The notes under the pieces were generated by a model. It ran no database searches. It was not told the origin of the DNA and worked only from the letters and a program-made list of their open reading frames with translations. From Gloeophyllum trabeum ATCC 11539 (Eukaryota; Basidiomycota; Agaricomycetes; Gloeophyllales; Gloeophyllaceae): 64,000 nt of DNA. The DNA lies in the NCBI RefSeq assembly GCF_000344685.1, contig NW_006920421.1, positions 354,571 through 418,570 on the forward strand. Direction: 5' to 3'. The position numbers and the translations under genes are program-made. The first letter of the stretch is position 1. Each line of letters opens with the position of its first letter. This document shows, one piece after another, positions 57,174 through 64,000 of this stretch.

Positions 57174-57631
57174 GCTGAAAGGTGGTTGCAAAGTATCCCC
57201 CTCGTATTCTTGTTGCGTTTCTCTGCTCCATTCTCACCTTATGCATGCATGAGCAATGTATATCACTATTTTAAACCAGCAAGAAAGGTATTCTACCATT
57301 ACAGTAGATATAAACATGTTTGTCTCTTCTTATTCCTGAGCTGTCCACCATCGGGATGAAATGATGGTCAATATGACCGAGGTCGGCAAAAGAGTGCTTA
57401 GGGAAGTTATGTATTGTCTTCAGAAACATTTGGAACATATCTATGTGCACACCAGTGGGTGCATTCCCTGTCCTTGATGCAGATGAGCTTGATTTCCAGG
57501 AAGCACAAGTCTGTGTAATTAATGGACAAAGCAAGTACTGGATCACAGCTGTAAAAGGCTGAATATATATCTCATGCACTATGTTGAGTTTGCAGTTCTA
57601 ACACAGGGGAAGGGACCTGCTTCTGCTGCGG
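57174..57631. repeat. Right copy of a gap-flanking duplication
   Basis: Near-identical to 56342-56795. It continues into unique sequence with two hairpins. Confidence 0.9.
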
Positions 57632-57664
57632 CAGGAGAGCCCGGACAGTGACCAGGATATTTGG

Positions 57665-57725
57665 TGTGACACTTTTTGCGATGGTGTCACATCTTGTCAC
57701 GTCCGCGACGCGTTCGGACGCGTCG
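57665..57725. other. Two adjacent perfect hairpins
   Basis: TGTGACAC (57665-57672) pairs with GTGTCACA (57684-57691) across an 11-nt loop. CGACGCGT (57706-57713) pairs with ACGCGTCG (57718-57725) across TCGG. They sit beside the gap-linked repeat, which suggests an element end or protein-binding sites. Confidence 0.5.
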
Positions 57726-58620
57726 TTAATTGCTCTTTACTGCCAGAAAACCTACAGCGTGCTACGTTCACATTCACGCGTCACTTGATTCATAAAAGTT
57801 AATCTATATCAACGAGCGGATGCAACGTTGGTTGTACATTTTTGTTAAATGTACTTGCAGTCTCATTACCTCTATCTAATGAACTTGATGTTGGGAAATT
57901 CGGAAATTCAGAACCAACGTTGCATCTTCTGTATCATGACATCCCTGCCGGTACATTTAATATGCGTGATTTCAACATGCGGAAGGCTCTATGAAGGCGG
58001 GGGATTTGCGACCACTTTCTTGCAGAGTCCAAACAGATGCAAACAACTCGCCGCGCGACCCGGAATTGCGCCTCCCCATGAACAACTTACATAGTAGATT
58101 TGCAAGATCGGGAGAAACCTGCCCTAAAGTCCCAAATAAGGGAAGTATGACATCAAAACATATCACAAAAGGAAACAGAGGGTGAATGGTATTGAATGCC
58201 GGCCCACTGACGCAGTAGTGACAGGCAGAGGAACTTGAACACTCAGGCAAGAGGGATGCATAGAAGTGGCAGGACATTCAATTCATAAGGAGTGGTTGAG
58301 ACCGGAGATTTGGAGCTTGAAGAACATGACTGCCTTATTCAGTCCTGATATAAATTTCCGAGACTTGTGGTGATATGTTATACATGTCCTGGACCATAGG
58401 TCTCCGAAATTATCAATACATTGCAGGAGGTTGAGGAGCCCCATTCGAAGCTGCTGTCTACACACAGTTCGAGTCAAAGGTAGCGGGTTCTGCTGCGCAC
58501 GAGCGCGGCCCTGCGGCCTTATTCGGTAGCCGGCGAAACTCGCCGGATAACCCTCATGATCAAATACTGACTTAACTGGAATACGAATAGTCCTTGAGTA
58601 CGAAATATGGTATTTGTACC
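57726..58620. other. Intergenic region
   Basis: No gene supported. The word CCAACGTTG(C/G)AT appears in both orientations near 57825 and 57915, forming a loose inverted repeat. Confidence 0.4.
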
Positions 58621-58690
58621 GACTCGAACCCTTGCCCGGGTGCATTAAAAACTGCATTGGGGAAAAAGCTACCGGACTAGCTGCAACAAC
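58621..58690 (-). other. tRNA-Lys(UUU)-like pseudogene or tRNA-derived SINE head
   Basis: Read on the minus strand: a GCTA-GTCCGG-TAGC D-arm-like hairpin, TGCA-GTTTTTAA-TGCA resembling a Lys anticodon arm, and AGGGTTCGAGTC as a B box. The acceptor and T-stems do not pair properly, so it is not a functional tRNA. Confidence 0.35.
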
Positions 58691-58743
58691 CATGCGTGGC
58701 CAGTGGTAGACTACACGCAGGACATTGGGCGAGGGCTAGGAAC

Positions 58744-59671
58744 CTAGTTGGTGATGACCGACTCTATCTCATCCCATTCGCCCAACTCCTCCATACTCAA
58801 CTCCTCCATGCTCCTCTTGCGCGTCTCATCGACACCGTCATTACAATCATCATCGCGCTCAAAGAGGAGGTTTCTTGAGATGAGCGTAGCATTGGGAACA
58901 AAGACTCCGCCGCCGATCTCAGCGTCACCGGAAGGGACATAGAGCTTTAGCCCGCCTTTGGTGCGGTAATGTTTCCCAGGTCGCCTGGCGGACTCGGTGA
59001 AGATACCAGAGAGGTCCCTGCGCCGTGCCGGTGCACCGTGCTGATACTCTTCGCCGTCGTTGGTGCACCCGCCGTACCCGGGCCCTACGCACCACGGAAT
59101 GTTACCCTCGTTCGTGAACGAGATCGTAAAACGGCTCTGTTGGTTATTTCTCAACCCCCGATAGAAACCGGATAAGGAGCCTCCCTGGCCTATCAGAGTA
59201 TCTGATCAATTATGAACGGAGATTACACGAATGAACACGTACTCCAGCATTCTGCCTGGCTCACACAGCTGCCCGCAGTAGAAGTCAGCTACGTCAGACA
59301 AGTCGGGCAGCAGCACGTACCGAGTCACCGCGTTGCCGCCACCCTCCTGGCTAGAAGCAAAAGGAAATTCGTCGCATGTAGTCATTCCGTCTGTACGCCC
59401 GTTACACCTGTTCGGCTTGGTGCACCCGGCGTCGTCACGACGCTGCTTCTTGGTAGCTGCACTCGGGTCGTCGAACGTCATCCGGGTAGGGAGATTCCTG
59501 CAGTTGACTCCATAACACATGTTCTTGCATGTTTCTAGGTAGGGGGCATAACGAATCAGGACCCTCTACGATGCGAGGAGCAGGGCACTCACCAGGAATG
59601 CGACTGCAATCGAACGCGAGATTTTGAGCGTAGGTCAAGCCTGCGAGCAGCAAGACGATGATGGCTTTCAT
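58744..59671 (-). CDS. Secreted NucA/NucB-domain deoxyribonuclease-like protein
   Basis: Minus-strand exons 59671-59593, 59534-59227 and 59136-58744 give 259 aa, all in frame. An N-terminal signal peptide is evident (MKAIIVLLLAGLTYAQ), with cleavage likely after Ala15 or Gln16. The mature protein is Cys-rich (CKNMCYGVNCRN, CTKPNRCNG), and residues ~85-105 carry TTCDEFPFASSQEGGG, the signature of the NucA/NucB nuclease domain (CDEYPFAST..GG in bacteria). The C-terminal half (GNIPWCVGPGYGGCTNDGEEYQH) continues the domain, and an acidic tail with a KR site ends the protein. Predicted role: secreted nonspecific DNase, for nutrient scavenging or competition. The family is mainly bacterial, so an old transfer is possible, but three exons show full domestication. 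Confidence 0.78.
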
Positions 59672-60328
59672 GACTTAATGTAGCGATCACAAACAGGAAC
59701 GATAGCGAGGCCGATGGGATGAACAATACGGTTCATACTTGTTCATATTTATACATTACTACACTGCGCACAGAGGCAAGCGCCTTCCATGCGATATGCA
59801 GGGCTCAATGCAGAGAAACAGCGACGTCCAGAGCTGTCGCAGACCCCAAATCAGATTTGCTCCAAAGGTCCTTTGCGAACGCACATCTTGTAACAAGAGT
59901 TAGGACAGCTTTCCGGAGCTCTGTGCATTGTATTCATCCTTCTGTGATAGACCGTGACCTAATGGAATATTGAAACAGTGTATCTCTAATTGTTAGCCAA
60001 TAAGAATACGACTGGACACGAACCCATTGTCTTCTAGGGTGATGGATTTGCAGCGGCCATCATCATAACGGTTAACGTTTGAGTCTATTGCGCCGCGGCA
60101 TACACCAACTTGCGATGCTGTGTCCATAGCTCCACCAAACGCAGAACCGTTGATACCCGCCAAGACCGCACCCGAGAAGGTATCGGTAGCACCAGACCAG
60201 ACGACGGAGCTCACTTCAAGAGACCGCACTACGGCAGGAATCGTACTTCAGTTGGTAATCCTACAGCCGCGGTGAGCCCTTTGCATGCGCCATGACTCCT
60301 GAGGCTCATATGTGGCCCGAAGTCGCCA
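59672..60328. other. Intergenic region with a small open frame
   Basis: A 78-codon minus-strand frame (60229-59993; contains GINGSAFGGAMDTASQVG and ends SSRILIG) looks protein-like in composition but has no recognised family, and its 5' side lacks a clear start. It may be the 3' exon of a lost gene. Confidence 0.4.
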
Positions 60329-60805
60329 ATGTCTAATCATCCAGTGCATGTTTATATCCCTTTCGATGGAGTCACTGACGCGGTGAAGCAAGGAATCGTT
60401 GACAAGCTCAACAAACCAAACGAGCGGTTCGGCTTCGAGGAACCTCCGATCTCAATAGCGCCCGCGTTAGACGCGGCCGAAGCACCAGCGAGCACAATTC
60501 CGGACCATTCAGGAGTGGAGTTCAAAGACGCATTAGAGAAAGAGCTGAAGTACGGACAAGAGTCAGGGCGGGGCACCGCGTTCTTCATCTGGGCGGAAGG
60601 CTCTGCACTGCAGGTCTCCGACCCCACCGTGCGAGTGATACATGCCTGGCCACCTGACAACCAGGGAGATGCGCCTAAGGTAGAGGAGATTTGCGCTGAA
60701 CTCGATGTAGTCGCGCATATCGTCAACTGCGTGGAGTCCGGAAACCAGAGTTTCGACGAATGCCAGGACTGGGCGGGCGCGGATGGCATCGTACGGGCGC
60801 AATGA
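60329..60805 (+). CDS. Orphan-family protein, 158 aa (unknown function)
   Basis: A single intact exon, ATG 60329 to TGA. Not recognised. It is an acidic, probably soluble protein: HVYIPFDGVTDAVKQGIVDKL near the start (helix), ERFGFEEPPISIAP, IPDHSGVEFKDALEKELK, GRGTAFFIWAEGSALQVSDPTVRVIHAWPPD (strand-rich core with conserved WPPD), and a C-terminal helix-rich part with one Cys in each of VNCVESG and FDECQDW. No signal peptide or membrane segment. A frameshifted relative lies at 26570-26945, which shows it belongs to a family with turnover in this genome. Expression evidence would be needed to be certain it is translated. Confidence 0.7.
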   Translation: MSNHPVHVYIPFDGVTDAVKQGIVDKLNKPNERFGFEEPPISIAPALDAAEAPASTIPDHSGVEFKDALEKELKYGQESGRGTAFFIWAEGSALQVSDPTVRVIHAWPPDNQGDAPKVEEICAELDVVAHIVNCVESGNQSFDECQDWAGADGIVRAQ

Positions 60806-61231
60806 GCAACAAGGAGCGTGATAGCGTGTTGGTATTTACTATGGATCTGTGCCCAGTAAAGAGTCGTACCCGGAGGGGTAGTTTCAGCGAGTGCCCATGA
60901 AGGCCTGCGTACTTGTCCGGATTGCTTTGTGTGTACTCAAACGAAACAAGCTTGAAAAAAAGCGGCTCAACGGAATGCAGTCGAGAGACCGGACGGGGAC
61001 GGAGATTAAGTCAACTTCAGATTATTTCTCAGCTTTCATACAGGCGGAAGTGGCACCCCGGTGGCGGTGTCGGCTTGGTCCTGCATTGGGAGTCCCATTG
61101 GGAGTCGTACATACATCCGCCATACCTGTAAGTAGTATGTGCGAGGAGACATTTTATTTCTACTATACAGTATGGATACATGAAAGTCCCGAGAAGTAGA
61201 CATAGCAACCAGGACGACGATGATCGGGTGC
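60806..61231. other. Intergenic region
   Basis: The 3'-3' spacer between the orphan gene (+) and the ABC transporter (-). No gene supported. Confidence 0.5.
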
Positions 61232-64000
61232 TTACCGCCTTTCTTTCACGTAGAGATGCAGGACAGCATAGCTGGTTATAGTGAACACGCCGATAAAAAT
61301 CCCTAGCAGGGAAATGTTAGGCCACCAGAAAGACTGTTGAAGGAAGCCGTGAGTAAGAAGTCATTTGGTTGCTCGGGGATACACACCTGAGCTCGTAACC
61401 CGAAGATCGAAAGAATTGTAGCAGCGGGGACGTCCAATTCCACTCCATACTATAGGAATGATGTTTAATGGCGTGTGAGCGACAAGCAAATGGTACAAAG
61501 CTTGCCTTATATTCCTTCAACTGTAAGTAACGAAGCTCGTTGACTGCTAAAGCTTCAAACGCGGCGTGGAAGAATGAGATGGTATGTAGCCACTGAAGCC
61601 CCTTCGGTACGCTGTCGCGGTTGATGAGCAGACCGGTGAACAGCAGACTTGTACAACGGGTTAGACAGAGCAAAAGTTGCAATCACAGGGGAGAACGCTT
61701 ACTTAAATAACATGACCAGCGTTCCAACCAAACTGGCGACACCCATGTTCTCAAAAGCCACAGATAGCAGTAAGATAACGGTAGCCGTTGTCAGGTTGAA
61801 CAAGACCAAAGTGAGCATGAACTTCCAGAAGGCCACGACACTGGGAACTAAGCCAACGAGGCCATATACAATGCCGCCAAAGAGCAGAGGCGGGACCACT
61901 CTCAAAGGAATGATCTCGAACAGGACCTGTGAGGCGATTAAGGCGATGACTATGATGAGGATGCAGTTTGATATACCTTGGACGCGAAATAAGTGAAAGA
62001 GCTATAGTATCCGTTGGCTCTGGGATGATAATTAGAAACTGACGAAGCAACACAAGCGCTTCACTCACCTCTCCCGCATAAAAAGTAGTCGTTCGTTAGA
62101 AAACAGACTCAGGCTTGACAGGCAAGAGAATCCGAAGAGAGCTAGCGTGAAGAAGAAAACACCTGAAAGGGTTTGAGGACTACCACGAAAAGAATAACAA
62201 GGAATAGGTACCTAGTCTGTTCTGGAAACCTGCGATGTCGTTCCTGTCGGTCACCCGTTAGCTATCAAGGAGTCGTCTGCTTGATATCAAACTCACGTAA
62301 CGTTGTGGAAGAAGAACCCACAGAAGACTACCGACGCAGGACGTCAAAAGAGGGCCTGGCTGATAGTTAAAAAAACTCACGTGCCAGACCAACGGAAGAC
62401 AGATAATGCGTTGCCAACAGCGCAGGATCGCGGTACAAGTTTTTGAATGCTCGTCCACTGAGGATCCTGAACTGAGTTGCCCAGCTAGCTCTACGCCGAC
62501 CTCTGAGGAGGGAGCTCTCCAATGCAACATCGGGCAGTTCGCCATTGGCTCCTGATGTCTGCGCTCCCGACACTTCCTCAATTTCCGTCCGAATAGACAC
62601 AGCAACATCACTCGACGCATATGCATCAACGAGTTCCTTGATCCGAGCAGATACCGGAGCATCTCCCCTTTGAGACGAGAAAGAAACCGAATCAAGAAGC
62701 TGAGAAGTGCGTTTCTTGATGGAGGAGGTGATGCTCGCGGCCGTATTCGGACGATGTAGCTCAATCTCATCTTCCGCGAGAGTAGAAGACTGGCCGCCGT
62801 TTGATGATTTCAGCGACAACGACAAGGCGGGACGACGTAAACCGCGCTCTTCGTCTCTGATATGAGCATCCTCACTCGAAGATGCTGCTTCAGCAGGGGG
62901 GCTATCGTAACTCCGGGGTTCAATAGTCGCCTGCATAGTCAGGTCGACTGCATCCATCCATGAGCTAAAAGAATCGGATGAGAAACGAAAACAGCTTACT
63001 CAGGAAATCAGCGATGTTAAATCCGGGAGGACATGGATGCCCAATGGACTCGAAATATTCTTGGCATCTACCATACTCTCCTGAGTATACTGTCCGACCC
63101 TGCGCAAGCAACAGAAGATGATCAAATAACGCTACGATGTTACTTCGAGGCTGATGAATGGTGAAGACAACAGTGCGGTTGTAGTCACGTGCCAAAGATA
63201 CGAGACTGTCGACAACGTTGAACGCGTTATAGGCGTCAAGGCCTACAGCAGTGGTTAGCACGTGTGCGAACACGCTGCCTGCCGAACGTACCACTCGTCG
63301 GTTCGTCGAGGAAAAGAATAGACGGACTAGTTACGAGCTCGCAAGCGATGGACACGCGGCGTTTTTCTCCCCCTGAAATAGATCGATGGCCTTTTCCGAA
63401 ATTGTAAGACTGAAGATAACTGACTAGATTGGTACATACCTGAATCGCCGATCCTCATATCCTTGATGCCCATGATCCCCAGCTCATTCATAGTCTCCAG
63501 GGTCCTGAACTTCTTCGCTGCAAGACTCATCTCCCTGGGCAGCCTCAGCAGCGCGGAGTACAGCACGGTCTCATAAACGGTCAAAGTCGGCATCAAACAG
63601 TCCTCCTGATCAACATATCCCACGACTTTTTTGAACTCCGCGTCGTCCACTTCGCGTCCATTGACCAGCGTCGTTCCACGGACATCTCCCCGCTTGTTCT
63701 TCCGAGCCAGGATGTCCAGAAACGTGGACTTACCTGCTCCAGAGGCGCCCATGATAGCCATGACCTGTCCCGGTTTGACACATCCGATAATATTATGGAG
63801 GATCGTCCGGTCACCCAAAGTATACGTAATGTTGGAGAAGTGAAGAGAGGCCGGGACGTGGTCTGCCATAAGCTTGGCCTGTTCATCCTCAGGAAGACGG
63901 ATCTTCCCAAAGTCGCCGCCTGTTCTCGCACGACCGACGTACCACAGAACTAGAGACGGTCAGATGATGAAACACGGACGAGCCACTCTGTACTTACTAG
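61232..64000 (-). CDS. ABC transporter, ABCG/ADP1-like (5' end outside the window)
   Basis: Stop at 61232-61234; the gene runs off the right edge. Modelled exons include 63949-63440, 63390-63292, 63242-63000 and one starting at 62947. A membrane helix ends VLWYVGRAR, then the nucleotide-binding domain begins. Walker A is GASGAGKST, the signature [11 protein letters not shown], Walker [16 protein letters not shown], the switch His is in FTIHQPRS, and NIADFLIDLTM follows. A ~120-residue Ser/Glu-rich linker leads to the membrane domain: [129 protein letters not shown] and a last [31 protein letters not shown]-then-TMD order with an N-terminal lumenal part matches fungal ADP1. Substrate unknown. 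Confidence 0.9.

Noticed and set aside
56737..57359. Open frames spanning the second gap
   Set aside because: Artefacts of N sequence and of the duplicated flank.
1..64000. CRISPR array, bacterial operons or prophage
   Set aside because: No regularly spaced direct repeats and pervasive spliceosomal introns; the DNA is eukaryotic.

Overview
This window is nuclear DNA of a filamentous basidiomycete, most likely an Agaricomycete close to the Polyporales. The evidence is intron-dense genes with short introns (about 45-70 bp, GTRNGT...YAG), GC-balanced coding sequence, and protein families typical of mushrooms: DUF6534 membrane proteins, a multi-intron P450, F-box/LRR proteins and MDR reductases. 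I rebuilt exon models by hand, requiring every splice junction to keep frame and match the family. Coordinates given as exon lists are these models, not RNA evidence.

Layout. 1-14.5 kb: COQ4 (+), a large disordered Ser/Pro-rich protein with a KEN box (-), a decayed DUF6534 gene (+), the splicing factor CWC2 (+) converging on the ribosome-associated CCCH protein TMA46 (-), a nested terminal-inverted-repeat element with low-complexity filler and an assembly gap (10.7-13.3 kb), and a MYND zinc-finger gene (-). 16.7-25.9 kb: an F-box/LRR gene (-), a perfectly co-linear tandem pair of NADPH-dependent MDR reductases (+), a repeat island rich in CCTGATCAGG palindromes, and ribosomal protein eS10 (-). 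26.5-45.8 kb: a broken copy of an orphan family, a complete 13-exon P450 (+), a type II membrane putative O-fucosyltransferase-like gene (-), two duplicated 10-exon class 3 lipases (+) separated by 2.4 kb, an aldose 1-epimerase (+) and ORC1 (-). 45.9-53 kb: an intron-containing tRNA-Leu(CAA), a multi-pass membrane protein (+), an ABM-domain protein (-) divergent from a DUF952 protein (+), and a tandem pair of single-pass membrane proteins ending in coiled coil plus a PPxY motif (-). 53.8-64 kb: a DUF6534 gene (+), a second gap flanked by duplicated sequence, hairpins and a possible tRNA-Lys-derived fragment, a secreted NucA/NucB-type nuclease (-), the intact orphan-family gene (+) and the 3' part of an ABCG-type transporter (-).

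Housekeeping genes (COQ4, CWC2, TMA46, RPS10, ORC1) are interspersed with duplicated accessory genes. No biosynthetic cluster or bacterial-style operon is visible. The items most worth checking are the PPxY membrane-protein pair with an expanded 17-residue repeat, the very small exons (11, 16 and 18 nt) and GC-AG introns, the TIR element lodged about 100 bp upstream of TMA46, the orphan family with intact and broken copies, and the false-looking duplications that flank both N-gaps.
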